This document shows, piece after piece, positions 54,374 through 64,000 of a stretch of 64,000 nucleotides of DNA; position 1 is the first letter of the stretch, and each line of letters begins with the position of its first letter. The stretch is from Psychrosphaera algicola. Lineage in GTDB: Bacteria; Pseudomonadota; Gammaproteobacteria; Enterobacterales; Alteromonadaceae. The DNA lies in assembly GCF_028401425.1 (NCBI RefSeq), contig NZ_JAQOMS010000002.1, forward strand, positions 2,046,001-2,110,000, in the 5' to 3' direction. Under the pieces are notes generated by a model. It made no database searches, was not told where the DNA came from, and worked only from the letters and a program-made list of their open reading frames with translations. The position numbers were made by a program, and so were the translations under genes.

Positions 54374-54787
54374 TAGCCGTGCTCTTATGTCGCGGAGTGA
54401 ACAATCATTTGTGCTTTGAACTAAATTTCTGATATCTGATTAAAAAGAATGAGGTGCGAGATGGTCGATAAGCCGTGCTCTTATGTCGCGGAGTGGACAA
54501 TGATTGTCTTCGGCTAAATTTATTTTATTTTTATTTTTAATTTTAAAAAGGTGCGAGATGGCCGATAAGCCGTGCTCTTATGTCGCGGAGTGAACAATCA
54601 CTTGTTTTTCATCTTTACTTTTACTTTTACTTTTACTTTGGGGAATGAGGTGCGAGATGGCCGATTAGCCGTGCTCTTATGTCGCGGAGTGGACAATGAT
54701 TGTCTTCGGCTAAATTTATTTTAATTTTAATTTTAATTTTAATTTTAATTTTAATTTTAATTTTAATTTTAATTTTAATTTTAAAAA
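54374..54787 (-). repeat. Tandem degenerate copies of the rnpB 3' end
   Basis: The last bases of RNase P RNA (minus strand GGCTTATCGGCCATCTCGC) recur with shared flanking text, TTATGTCGCGGAGTG.ACAAT on the plus strand. Copies are at 54451-54521, 54549-54604 and 54647-54718, with a partial one at 54374-54411. Spacers between copies are hexamer or poly-T/A rich. Each copy keeps the 3' strand of helix P1 but not the catalytic core. Confidence 0.88.
54719..54785. repeat. TTTTAA hexamer microsatellite
   Basis: About eleven perfect TTTTAA repeats lie directly next to the 3' end of rnpB. A shorter CTTTTA array (54612-54637) and an ATTTTT-like stretch (54522-54548) occupy the other spacers. Such arrays change length easily by slippage. 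Confidence 0.95.
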
Positions 54788-55190
<403 letters not shown>

Positions 55191-55195
55191 CGCGG

Positions 55196-55201
55196 ATTAT
55201 A
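55196..55201 (-). promoter_or_regulatory. -10 box of rnpB
   Basis: A consensus TATAAT on the minus strand, about seven bases before the inferred 5' end, followed by a G+C-rich CCGCGCC discriminator as in growth-rate-controlled stable RNA promoters. The -35 box is weak. Confidence 0.75.
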
Positions 55202-55236
55202 GGGGATCTGGATAGATAATGCGAGAAATTACGCGT

Positions 55237-56079
55237 TTATTCTTTGTCCTGCCAACTCAATGCCAGTTTATACAGGTCATTCTTTTTAAGGCCATGTAAT
55301 TCCGCCGTAATACCAGCTGCCTTTTTAAGCGGCAGATCCTGCATAAGTCGACGCAGCAGAGCATCTGCTTCTGCCGACAGTCCTTGTTCTTCCTTATTTG
55401 GCGATATCATCACCACCATCTCACCTTGCAAACGGTCAGTGTCTTCATTAAGCCACTCAATGATTGACTGACATGACCCTTTACTAAAGGCTTCATAGTG
55501 TTTGGTTAATTCTTTAGCCAACACCACTTCTCGCTCGTCACCCAAGGTTGCTTGAATTGTAGCGAGTGTATCGAGAATACGACGCGGGCTTTCATAAAAC
55601 ACTGAAGTATAAATGGCTTGTTTATGAGCTTCGATTTCTGTGATCTTCGCTTGTTGTTTAACAGGTAAAAAACCACAAAACATAAATTTATCGGTCGGCA
55701 ATCCCGCAGCGGATAAAGCGGTGATAACGGCACTCGGCCCTGGAATTGGCACGACAGCAACACCTTGTTCACGGGCAACATTGACTAAGTTGTAACTAGG
55801 GTCAGAAATAAGAGGCGTTCCCGCATCACTGATCAAAGCGATGTTTTGCCCTTCTTTAATTTTGTTCACTAACAACTGCGACTTTTGCTTTTCATTATGA
55901 TCATGTAGCGGAAACATTTTTGTTTTCACCCCAAAGTGGGATAACAACTTGCCACTGTGTCGCGTATCTTCCGCTGCAATCAAGTCCACTTCATTTAAAG
56001 TGTCTAATGCGCGTTGCGTAATGTCGCTAAGATTACCGATTGGCGTTGCGACGATAAATAAAGTGCCGGTTTCTGTCAT
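55237..56079 (-). CDS. rsmI: 16S rRNA (cytidine-1402-2'-O)-methyltransferase RsmI
   Basis: A tetrapyrrole-methylase-fold enzyme that uses S-adenosylmethionine to methylate the ribose of C1402 in the ribosomal decoding centre. The start TGTLFIVATPIGNLSDITQR, the AAEDTRHSGKLLSHFG segment, ALISDAGTPLISDPSY and VPIPGPSAVITALSAAG are diagnostic. At 280 residues it is intact and full length. It diverges from lpoA, the usual order in gammaproteobacteria, and lies 46 bases upstream of the rnpB 5' end on the same strand. Confidence 0.97.
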   Translation of the reverse strand: MTETGTLFIVATPIGNLSDITQRALDTLNEVDLIAAEDTRHSGKLLSHFGVKTKMFPLHDHNEKQKSQLLVNKIKEGQNIALISDAGTPLISDPSYNLVNVAREQGVAVVPIPGPSAVITALSAAGLPTDKFMFCGFLPVKQQAKITEIEAHKQAIYTSVFYESPRRILDTLATIQATLGDEREVVLAKELTKHYEAFSKGSCQSIIEWLNEDTDRLQGEMVVMISPNKEEQGLSAEADALLRRLMQDLPLKKAAGITAELHGLKKNDLYKLALSWQDKE

Positions 56080-56207
56080 TTTCTGTACTTTATGATCATT
56101 GTTAATGAGACTTGTGGCTTGTATGATACCCCTTCATACAAGTTTCTAATACCTTTGATTTTGGTCGATATAGGATAAAAGCTTGTTTCATCTTGGTTGG
56201 GATAAAA

Positions 56208-58090
56208 ATGACAGTTAGCACCGCAATGAAATTCATCACTTTTGTATTTTTAGTCGTCTTATTTTTAAACGGCTGTGGTTCCTCGCCTACGTCCGAAGCC
56301 AAGCGAGAAACTTTGCAAGAAGCTACAGTAGATAGTGACATTAGCACTCAGGATAAGCGCAGTAGCCAAGACTTTATACAAAAGGCCGATGCGTCCACTG
56401 GCAATGATGAACAGATGCGTGCAATGTACATTACAGCCTTAAAATATGCGATTGCAGAGCAACGAAGTGAAGAATATTTACTTGCAATAATTGAGCGGAT
56501 CGACAGCACAAAATACAACTCAGTAGCCTTAGACATTACATTGGCAAATGGCTTATTGTTTGCAGCCCGTTATGACGAAACGCTAAATCAAGACGCAGAA
56601 GTTGTCATGAACCGCTTAAATCAAGGCAATGTACACCGTAAACATCAAGTCGCGTTGTGGATCTTAAAAGCACAGTTGGAGTCGAATCAAAAACAACACA
56701 TTCAAGTGGTTAAAACCGTTTTCCGTATTGAAGACCTGCACCAAAATCAATTAACTGAACAAGACAACATCCTACTGAATGACCTACTATGGCGTCATTT
56801 ACTGCATGTATCCGGTGAAACTTTAACGCAATTTCAAAATGATTTTGGGCAATCCTCTGGTGGTTGGATAAGCCTTGCTAAAATTATTAAACAATATTTG
56901 TCCGACGCATACGAACTTCCCAGACAATTAGCAATTTGGCAACGTATGTTTCCACAACATGCCACTTCTAACTATTTGCCAACTGATATCAAAACGTTGT
57001 TAACCATTTCACCATTTACGCCAAATCATATTGCTTTATTACTGCCGCTTTCAGGAAAGTTACAGCGCCAAGCTGAAAGTATTCGAAATGGATTTATCGC
57101 CGCAATGGATTTAAATGCAAATACCGCTTTGACGATTATTGATACGGATAAATATGAATTGGCAGAAATTGAGCAAAAAATCTTAACTGCTAATGTCGAC
57201 TTCATTGTTGGCCCTTTGGTAAAAGAAGATGTCGAAACAATTATGCATAGTGAGTTGCTTGCGCACATTCCGAGCTTACATCTAAATGCACCTGACTTTA
57301 CGCCGCTGTTACCGCAAAGAACCAATGCCTATTATTTTGCCCTAGCCCCGGAAGACGAAATTGAGCAAGCAATAGAGTTCTTTTAGCGAACAAAATTAAA
57401 CACCCAACACTTATCTATGCCGACAACTCTTTAGGCCGTCGATTGGCTTTGCACTTTAATCAATTGTGGCTGCAAGCCACTGAGCGCGAAGCAGAGTCGA
57501 TAGCATTTAAAAACAAATCTAAGTTGGGTGAAGCCGTCGAAGAATTACTCGACGTAAATTTAAGTAAAAAGCGAATTGCAGAAATGAAACGTTTATTTGG
57601 TACGGCTTTAGAAACAGCCTCTAGGTCTCGCACCGATATTGATGCCGTTTACATAATTGCCAATTCTCAACAAACACGGCTAATAAAACCGTTTTTTGAT
57701 GTTAATGTCAGTGTATTTGGCGAAAAACTGCCTATTTTTGGCTCAAGCAGAAGTTACCTTGTGGATGAAAGTAAATCGCAAAAACGTGATTTAAACGACC
57801 TAACATTTACCGAAATGCCTTGGTTAATTAGAAACAAAGCGCGCTCATTGCACAATCTTTATGCCAAAGTAGGCGAACAACAAACACAACTCAAAAAGCT
57901 ATTTGCGTTTGGCTTTGACGCGCAACGTCTCATCTTTGCCCTTAAACAACTCGAAACGCTAACAGACCAATCGTTTGATGGGTTAACTGGTCAACTCGCT
58001 ATTACCAAAAACAACCGTATAAAACGGGATCTGGAGTGGTCTCGTTATCAACAAGGAAGAATAATTGCAGTGGCTAAAACGGACCAATAA
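56208..58090 (+). CDS. lpoA: Penicillin-binding protein activator LpoA, one frameshift
   Basis: An outer-membrane lipoprotein that reaches through the periplasm to activate peptidoglycan synthase PBP1a. It has a lipobox (FLNGC, residues 23-27), an N-terminal TPR-like helical domain, and a C-terminal two-lobe binding-protein-like domain starting at HIALLLPLSGKLQRQAESIR. Rejoined it has about 628 residues, full length. The T4 run near 57382 is one base short; one more T gives EFFLANKIKHPTLIYADNS. The start is ATG 56208; MKF six codons on is possible. First gene of lpoA-yraN-diaA-dolP. Confidence 0.94.
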
Positions 58091-58427
58091 GCGAAAGATT
58101 GGTGATGAAAAAGAGCATCGCGCAAAAGCCTATTTAGAGGCTCATGGATTAACCATCGTCACTCTAAATTATGCTTGTCGATTTGGTGAAATCGACATTA
58201 TTTGTTTTGACCCTGTAAACGAAACCTTAGTCATGGTTGAAGTTCGGTATCGAAATACCGACAAATATGGTGGCGCCGCAGGTTCAGTCACAAAAAGCAA
58301 ACAAGCAAAAATTAAAAAAGCCGCGCTTTTTTACCTCGCAACACGTAAACTAGATACCCGAGTCAGATTTGATGTCATCGCAATTGAACAACAACAGCTA
58401 AATTGGATCCAAAGTGCATTTTCATGA
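58065..58427 (+). CDS. yraN: UPF0102 protein YraN
   Basis: A 120-residue protein with an endonuclease-like fold: GDEKEHRAKAYLEAHG, the acidic RFGEIDIICFD and the VEVRYRN catalytic-type motif of Holliday-junction-resolvase-like proteins. Biochemical role unproven. The only early start is TTG 58065, which overlaps the end of lpoA by 26 bases. Its stop overlaps the diaA ATG. Confidence 0.92.
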   Translation: MQWLKRTNKRKIGDEKEHRAKAYLEAHGLTIVTLNYACRFGEIDIICFDPVNETLVMVEVRYRNTDKYGGAAGSVTKSKQAKIKKAALFYLATRKLDTRVRFDVIAIEQQQLNWIQSAFS

Positions 58428-59011
58428 ACGACAATAAAATCAAGCAGTTATACACTTCAAATATACAAAACTTTATTGCATCCGGTGAGCAAAACGCCGA
58501 TAACTTAGCGTTATCTGCGGCCTTAGTTTCACAAACCTTGCTGTCGGGTAACAAGGTCTTAACCTGCGGCGATTCTGCAAGTAAAATGATCGCGCAACAC
58601 TTTGCCGGTATTTTGGTTAACTATTTTGAAATTGAACGTCCTTGTTTACCCGCAATCGCACTAAATGACACCGTTCAGCATTGTGCAATTTCTTATAACG
58701 AACACGCCGATTTATTAGAAATTTACGCGCGCCAAATTAGAGCCATAGGCAACGAACAAGACATCTTGGTTATATTTTCTTTAAATAATCGGGAACCAAT
58801 GATCAAATCTGCAATCGAAGCTGCATTAACCCGAGATATTAAAGTAGTTGCGTTTACATCGGATGACGGTGGTGAGATCGCCGGTTTGTTAGGAGAGAAC
58901 GACATCGAAATCCGCCTTCCAACCAATAAACCAAGTCGAACCCTTGAAATACAACTGTTTACAATCCATGTATTAAGCGAGTTGATAGATGAAGTTATCT
59001 TCTCTATGTAA
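58424..59011 (+). CDS. diaA: DnaA initiator-associating protein DiaA
   Basis: A 195-residue SIS-domain protein. DiaA forms tetramers that bind DnaA and help load it at the replication origin. GNKVLTCGDSASKMIAQHFAG and IVFSLNN-type loops (ILVIFSLNNREPMIKSAI) mark the sugar-isomerase fold, close to GmhA. The genomic place between yraN and dolP supports DiaA over the heptose enzyme GmhA. ATG 58424 overlaps the yraN stop (ATGA). Confidence 0.9.
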   Translation: MNDNKIKQLYTSNIQNFIASGEQNADNLALSAALVSQTLLSGNKVLTCGDSASKMIAQHFAGILVNYFEIERPCLPAIALNDTVQHCAISYNEHADLLEIYARQIRAIGNEQDILVIFSLNNREPMIKSAIEAALTRDIKVVAFTSDDGGEIAGLLGENDIEIRLPTNKPSRTLEIQLFTIHVLSELIDEVIFSM

Positions 59012-59034
59012 TTGAATTTAGGTTATTGCACATT

Positions 59035-59592
59035 ATGAAAAAAATTGTTTTTGTCATCCTTTCGACATTATTTTTACAGGCCTGTGTTGAAACCGCCATT
59101 GTGGCTGGTGCGATAACAGCCGTTAGCGCAGTGAACGATCCTAGAACGGTTGGCAAGCAAATTGACGACAGCACGATTGAAGTCAAAGCAATGTACAACA
59201 TGGCGCAGGATGAAGGCCTAAGAAAACATACTAATATCAATGTGATTTCATATGATGGCATTGTTTTGGCTGTGGGTCAGTCACCAAACAAATTTCTAAT
59301 AGATAAAGCCATTGCGATTCTCAACGAACTCGATGGTGTTAAGAAGGTCCATAACCAAATAAAACTTGGCACACCTGCGGATCTCTCTGCAAAAGCTAAA
59401 GATGCGTGGATCACTACGAAAGTAAAATCTGAGTTGCTTACCGACGAGCAGTTAGAAGGTCATAAAATCAAAGTGATCACTGAAAACAAAGAAGTCTTTC
59501 TAATGGGCTTAGTTAAACCAGAAGAGGCTACTAGAGCCGCACAAATTGCCGCCGAGATTTACGGCGTAGAACGCGTAGTTAAAGTTTTTTAG
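59035..59592 (+). CDS. dolP: BON-domain lipoprotein DolP (YraP)
   Basis: An outer-membrane lipoprotein of 185 residues with a lipobox (FLQAC), residues 11-16 hydrophobic, and two BON domains (INVISYDGIVLAVGQSPN and IKVITENKEVFLMGLVKPEE). DolP binds anionic phospholipid at division sites and supports outer-membrane integrity and BAM function. ATG 59035 (MKKIVFVILS) is the start. Last gene of the lpoA operon. Confidence 0.93.
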   Translation: MKKIVFVILSTLFLQACVETAIVAGAITAVSAVNDPRTVGKQIDDSTIEVKAMYNMAQDEGLRKHTNINVISYDGIVLAVGQSPNKFLIDKAIAILNELDGVKKVHNQIKLGTPADLSAKAKDAWITTKVKSELLTDEQLEGHKIKVITENKEVFLMGLVKPEEATRAAQIAAEIYGVERVVKVF

Positions 59593-59646
59593 CCAGTGCA
59601 ATTATGTCGCAGTAACGTGATAAGCAAATAAGATAATAGGATTAAT

Positions 59647-60810
59647 ATGTACAAGCAGATTTGTGTATTGTTAGCTGTCCTATTATCGATTTCAGTTGGT
59701 GTGAATTTCTATCTATTTAAAACACTACACTCACCGAATACAAACGACGAACAACCATCACCTTTAACGCCAAATAACACAACGGCGACTACTATAGCCA
59801 TAGAGCCCAAACTCACTGAGCAAGATAACAGTGACCTTGATGCTGCAATTAGAGCATTTTCTGAACATGATTTTGCACTCGCCATTGAAAAATATGACGA
59901 CCTGATTAAATTAGAAGAACAGTCAGCACTTCAATTGAGACATAAATGGCGATTGAAAATAAAGTACTGGCTAGATAATAATGAACTAATACTCGCCAAG
60001 CAATTTCTACAGACAATATTGCATTACCAGCCTTTTGCCACAGATTTCTTAGAATTAGAAGCTTACCGACAGGAACTCAATGGCAACTTCATCGAAGCAA
60101 TAGATCTGTATTATTTGATTTTGAGCGATACATTCGATCCCGCAGAACAAATCCGACTAACGGTTTTATTACATGCGACCATTCAGCAGTATCAAACATT
60201 GTTATCTAACGAACAACAATGGCAGGAAATAATCACCCTACTAGAACGGGCCATTTACGAAGAACCAGAACACCTTTCTTTTCAGCTCAGTCTTGCTCAA
60301 ACCTTAGTAAAACTAGGCCAATATGAACGAGCCAAAGTGTTGCTTGATGACATTATTGAGCAGCAAGAATACGAAATTTCGGCTAACGAACTGCTGGAAC
60401 AAATTGAAAAATTGGAAATTGGTCAGCAGGCAATTCCCCTACAACAGGCGGGCAGTCATTATTTAGTTACCGGCCAGTTTGGGCCGCAAAGCTCAGTCGC
60501 ATTAATGATCGATACGGGAGCGAGTATGTCGGTCTTAACCCAACAACATTTTGATAACTTAGTGAATTGGCAATATCCGACTTACGTCCGAACCTCGGAA
60601 TTTAATACCGCAGGTGGTCTGGTCGACGCACCAATATATCGGTTCGATAGATTCAGTATTGGTGGGTTTACCGTCAATGACATAGAGTTTGCAGTGATAA
60701 ACATGCCAGAATTTTCGAGAGGCTCAGGTTTATTAGGAATGAACTTTTTACAACATTTTGTATTTCAAATTGACCAGCAAGACAATCAACTTATCCTGCA
60801 ACATCGTTAA
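59647..60810 (+). CDS. Membrane-anchored TPR protein with retropepsin-like aspartic protease domain
   Basis: A 387-residue protein: an N-terminal membrane helix (residues 5-25), an alpha-helical TPR-like middle (residues 60-265), and a C-terminal retroviral-type aspartic protease domain. That domain has the catalytic ALMIDTGASMSVL (about residue 292) and the second hallmark GLLGMNFLQHF. One catalytic Asp per chain means it must dimerise to cut. Bacterial clan AA relatives process periplasmic proteins. The substrate is unknown. Intact, 54 bases after dolP. Confidence 0.88.
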   Translation: MYKQICVLLAVLLSISVGVNFYLFKTLHSPNTNDEQPSPLTPNNTTATTIAIEPKLTEQDNSDLDAAIRAFSEHDFALAIEKYDDLIKLEEQSALQLRHKWRLKIKYWLDNNELILAKQFLQTILHYQPFATDFLELEAYRQELNGNFIEAIDLYYLILSDTFDPAEQIRLTVLLHATIQQYQTLLSNEQQWQEIITLLERAIYEEPEHLSFQLSLAQTLVKLGQYERAKVLLDDIIEQQEYEISANELLEQIEKLEIGQQAIPLQQAGSHYLVTGQFGPQSSVALMIDTGASMSVLTQQHFDNLVNWQYPTYVRTSEFNTAGGLVDAPIYRFDRFSIGGFTVNDIEFAVINMPEFSRGSGLLGMNFLQHFVFQIDQQDNQLILQHR

Positions 60811-60872
60811 TACCGAACGCAGTACGCAACAGAATAATACTGCTACGTACTTAATGCCTTTGCAAACTTAGC

Positions 60873-61757
60873 CTACTCTTCTATTTTAATTTTAGTTGTT
60901 TTTGAAAAACCGCTAAAACGCCAGAATATTGCCATTAGTACTAATACAAGCAATATAAAAGAACTCGGCTCTGCAACATCGGTAATCGAACTATCCGCTG
61001 GAGACAAAGGATCGTAATTAAATTGACTAGCAGACTCTGTACGCCAGCTGTTAGCGATTAGTTGCCCCCATTGCGTTACTGAGCCAGTACCAATTACATT
61101 TGCCTGTGGCGCTAATATAGAGGCATATACGGTGCCATCCATTTCTATGTATGTAGCATCAACAAAGTTATATAGAACATCAACATCTGAACGCCCATCT
61201 AAACTCGAATCACTATAATTAAGATGAAGACCATTAATGTATTGTCCGCCCCAGCTAATATCAGCGTCAGCGCCAGTAATATTGAGTACAACCTGACCAC
61301 TGAAAATACCACTTATCGCTATTTCAGTGACATTAAGTAAATCGGCAGCATCAAATGAAAAATAGTGAATGTCGTTGTTGCCAGTGCCGGCCGCTGCGGT
61401 TAATTCCAACTTACTAGACTAGGGTTTATTTACCGTACCAGTAGCAGAGTTCTCTGTTAGGGCTGTAGACAAATCAATTAGATGCTCAAATGCATCACCA
61501 TATTGCGCAGCCGTTGTTAGCAGCGCAGGTGGCGTTGGGATATTAAGTTCATCTAACATCTGACCAAAATAATTTTGTTGGCCACTCGTATTCGTGATTT
61601 CGCCGCCAATTGCGCTATGCCCCTGAACATCACCAGTTGAGTACTCATACGTCTCTTTAATAAAAACGGTGTACTCTTCAGCGGCACCTAGGTCAATCAT
61701 CCCAGCACTTGCAATGTGGGAAAATAATAAACCTATAACAATCACTAAAACTTTCAT
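60873..61757 (-). CDS. Choice-of-anchor A family PEP-CTERM protein, in-frame TAG
   Basis: About 294 residues. Signal peptide (MKVLVIVIGLLFSHIASAG), a choice-of-anchor A domain (DVQGHSAIGGEI, YINGLHLNYSD, VYASILAPQANV) and a C-terminal sorting signal: VAEPSSFILLVLVLMAIFW followed by a basic tail. VAEPSS is a PEP-CTERM-type motif recognised by exosortase. A TAG at 61419-61421 interrupts it in frame (TVNKP, stop, SSKLELTAA). The codon lies in CTAGG, and TGG there would restore CCAGG on the plus strand. It should be a surface or matrix protein. No exosortase is in the window. Confidence 0.85.
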
Positions 61758-62086
61758 TTGACGACCATCTTCCTATTTAAAGTTAACACTGATACCAATT
61801 TTCATGGTGGATAATAATGTAACTAAACAATAAATGACAGCGCTGTCTAAATAAATAGGGATTATCCCTACAGCGGGAGAGATGGGACTCAGTAGTAATT
61901 CAAATTTGTGGAAATTGGTTTTTGGTCGAGTAACTAATTACATCAGCAAGTATGCGTTATTGGAGTTCGATGTATGCGTGTTTGAGTGCATCGAATTCGA
62001 TAGAAGTGTAAATAAGATTTAGTTAACTATATTTAGGGGGTTGTAAGGTATCGCGAATGAGAAAGAAGGGTGGAGGAAGTTAAAAA
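61758..62086. other. Intergenic between hup and the PEP-CTERM gene
   Basis: Holds the promoter of the PEP-CTERM gene (minus strand). No gene or repeat is seen. Confidence 0.4.
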
Positions 62087-62121
62087 TAAATTATCGCGGC
62101 CCAAGATTCGGTCCGCGACAA
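62087..62121 (-). terminator. Terminator after hup
   Basis: TCGCGG (62094-62099) pairs with CCGCGA (62113-62118), extended inward by CC/GG. On the minus strand it runs into TAATTTATTTTTAA. Confidence 0.85.
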
Positions 62122-62139
62122 TTACCAATAAACGCTAAA

Positions 62140-62415
62140 TTATGCGTTTACAGCGTCTTTGATCGCTTTACCGGCTTTGAAAGCAGGAACTTTAGCAGCA
62201 GCGATTTGAATAGTTTCGCCAGTTTGAGGGTTACGACCGCTACGAGCTGCACGCTCATTTACTTTAAAAGTACCGAAACCAACTAGAGATACATCACCGC
62301 CGTCAGCAAGTTCACCAGTTACTGTAGAAATAAAGCTATTTAGCGCACGTTCCGCATCAGCTTTAGTCATATCTGCACTTTGTGCCATTTTTTCGATCAA
62401 TTCACTTTTGTTCAT
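62140..62415 (-). CDS. hup: DNA-binding protein HU
   Basis: A 91-residue nucleoid protein that bends DNA as a dimer. MNKSELIEKMAQSADMTKAD, GFGTFKVNERAARSGRNPQT (the arm with its intercalating Pro) and the closing VPAFKAGKAIKDAVNA are the HU pattern, with no IHF-specific changes. HU-alpha and HU-beta cannot be told apart with confidence by eye. Intact, with its own terminator; the 249 bases upstream must hold its promoter. Confidence 0.97.
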   Translation of the reverse strand: MNKSELIEKMAQSADMTKADAERALNSFISTVTGELADGGDVSLVGFGTFKVNERAARSGRNPQTGETIQIAAAKVPAFKAGKAIKDAVNA

Positions 62416-62664
62416 TATTTTATCCTATTGTTAAGACTTTCAGTATCCTAGGGACTTAAAAAATAAAATTCAACACTTTCATTCCCTAATTAACGAAAAT
62501 GTCACAGCATCGCTAAATAAACAACAAAAACTTGTTATAAAACGACCAATTCACCATTATTTGGGGCCTGCCGAGGAAAATTAACCTACTTTTAAAAGTT
62601 TTGCTAGTAGCAAAGTCAAAAGTCTTGAAAATTGTCACAAACCTATCCCAGTCAACAACGAATG

Positions 62665-64000
62665 TTAAATATTGTATTGAGTCATTAAACTTTGCAACCT
62701 TTGTTTTTCTTTATTCGAACTCAATTCGTATCTTTTAATTTGACGATTCGCCAACGTCTTTTTGTCATTTAGCAACAAAATTTCGATGTAATTAACAAAA
62801 ATAGTTTCGTCTATGTTGTTCTTCATCGCTTCCATTGCATTGGCAAGTAACTCCTCCGCTCGGTCGAACTCTTTTTCTTAACAGCGACCGACGCCAAAGT
62901 GTCCATTACACTGGCATTAGTAGGTTGGATCTCTAACGCTTTAGTTGCGTATTCTTCTGCGAGCTTCAAGTCACCTTGCTGCAGTACCAAGTAGGCTAGG
63001 TTATTTAAGGCAACAAAGTTGCTGTCGTTTAATGCTACCGCCTTTTTATAGGTAGGAATCGCGCTCGATTGCGAAACAGATAATTGTAAACCTGCCAGTA
63101 TCATTAAATTAATCTGATCCTTAGGTACCGCTTCAACATGAGCCGTTAAAAAATCGATTGCAGCAGACTTGTCGGCGGTATTCATAATCGCTTTCATCAT
63201 TAGCGTTGCGTTTTCGGAGGTTGGTCGTGCTTTGTACGCAATTTCTAAGTTCGTTTTGGCATCTTTATACTTTTTGTCCACAAACTGTAGCTGGCCTAAT
63301 AACCCTTTGGTATAAGGTCTTTGAAGTTCGCTTTTAGGTAATAAGTCATAAGCAGCTGCGGCTTCGTCATAATCTTCGTTTGTTATTAACAACTGAATAT
63401 GAAAAAGGTCAATTTTGATGTCTTCACCACCCAGCTCATTTTTAAAACGAGTTGTTAATTCAAGTGCTTTTTTGTGATCACCTCGCATTTGAAGAACTCG
63501 TGCCATTCCAAAGATCGCAACTGAATTATTTGGTTCCTTTTCAAACCACTTACGATATATTTCCACGGCCTTTTCAAAGTTATCATTTTTCACATAAGCG
63601 TTAGCAAGCGACTGCCAATAATCCGCTGGGGTATCCGTTTTTATCGACTCAAATAATGCGATAGCTTTGTCATTTTCGCCTTCAAGCAAATACATTTTGC
63701 CCAACACATTGATGATTTGAGGCGCATTATTATTTTTAATCCGTAAACTCTCTAAATGCGAAATCATTTTAATTGGCTGTTTAAGAACTTTAGCTAACAC
63801 ATAGCGTTTTAAAACAGCAGGGATAAAGTTAGGAAATTTAGCAATCATCTTGTCAACTTCAACCAACACAGCAAACTGCTCATCCTAGCTCGTTGTAGGC
63901 ATGAGATTAATGACAGCCAATTGTGGTGACGGTTCCGTTGGTCTTATTTTTTGAGCTTGAAGATAACTTGCGGTAGCTTGTTCTTTCTCATTTTTACTTA
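62665..64000 (-). CDS. TPR-repeat protein resembling PEP-CTERM-system PrsT, partial, one frameshift and one in-frame TAG
   Basis: At least 440 residues of tetratricopeptide repeats; it continues past the right edge. Repeats such as LGKMYLLEGENDKAIALFES, MARVLQMRGDHKKALELTTR and NNLAYLVLQQGDLKLAEEYA are followed by SVMDTLASVAVKK, as in the long TPR lipoprotein PrsT found with exosortase/PEP-CTERM systems. The A5/T5 run near 62875 is one base short; with it the end reads KEFDRAEELLANAMEAMKNN and the stop moves to 62665. A TAG at 63885-63887 (TTS, stop, DEQFAVL) lies in CTAGG; CAG would read through. A PEP-CTERM protein lies 0.9 kb away, which supports the link, but the name is tentative. Confidence 0.72.

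Overview
The window reads as chromosome of a marine gammaproteobacterium of the Alteromonadales type. The pointers are the gene orders cutA-dsbD, groES-groEL, glrK-qseG-glrR and rsmI/lpoA-yraN-diaA-dolP, together with an S46 dipeptidyl-peptidase, a DUF3019-MipA/OmpV two-component locus and a PEP-CTERM protein. By eye the G+C content is about 40 percent. No tRNA, 5S/16S/23S rRNA, prophage, transposase or CRISPR array was seen. The only structured RNA gene recognised is RNase P RNA.

A property of the sequence governs every reading. About 40 single-base frame breaks cut genes that should be whole, including groEL, lpoA and dsbD. Most lie in A, T, C or G runs of 4-7 where one more base restores the family's conserved sequence. 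A smaller set of in-frame stops sits mostly in CTAGG, where CCAGG would restore a sense codon. I read both patterns mainly as basecalling or assembly error, not gene decay, so broken genes are given as one CDS each over their full span.

Layout. 1-3.1 kb: dsbD (runs off the left edge), cutA, fxsA and a small XRE regulator. 3.1-12 kb: a gene-poor stretch with a tandem repeat, then a response regulator/HD-GYP c-di-GMP phosphodiesterase and a giant hybrid sensor kinase of about 2,265 residues. 12-14.2 kb: groES-groEL. 14.2-27.3 kb: a one-directional minus-strand run of gabD, gabT, a MocR regulator with an extra C-terminal domain, a nitrilase-family hydrolase, a TonB-dependent receptor, a TPR-sulfotransferase, a serine hydrolase and an MFS transporter. 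It looks like an uptake and catabolism locus that feeds GABA or a GABA-releasing compound to succinate. A LysR regulator diverges from gabD. 28.5-39.8 kb: a YgjP-type peptidase, rluA, a solute-binding-like protein, a large FG-GAP/Ig-like lipoprotein, a chemoreceptor, a siderophore-interacting protein, a DUF2798 protein and a MarR regulator with two operator-like sites. 40.1-47.9 kb: the MipA/OmpV-DUF3019-RR-HK envelope-stress-like operon, an EF-hand protein, and glrK-qseG-glrR.

47.9-51.9 kb is the strangest part: about 4 kb of 100/102-bp hairpin-bearing units, interrupted three times by a longer hairpin-rich module and once by an ATP-grasp (TupA-like) gene. 52-64 kb: an S46 peptidase; rnpB on the minus strand, followed by degenerate tandem copies of its own 3' end separated by hexamer microsatellites; rsmI; lpoA-yraN-diaA-dolP; a TPR/retropepsin protein; a choice-of-anchor A PEP-CTERM protein; a HU protein; and a TPR protein that runs off the right edge and resembles PEP-CTERM-associated PrsT.
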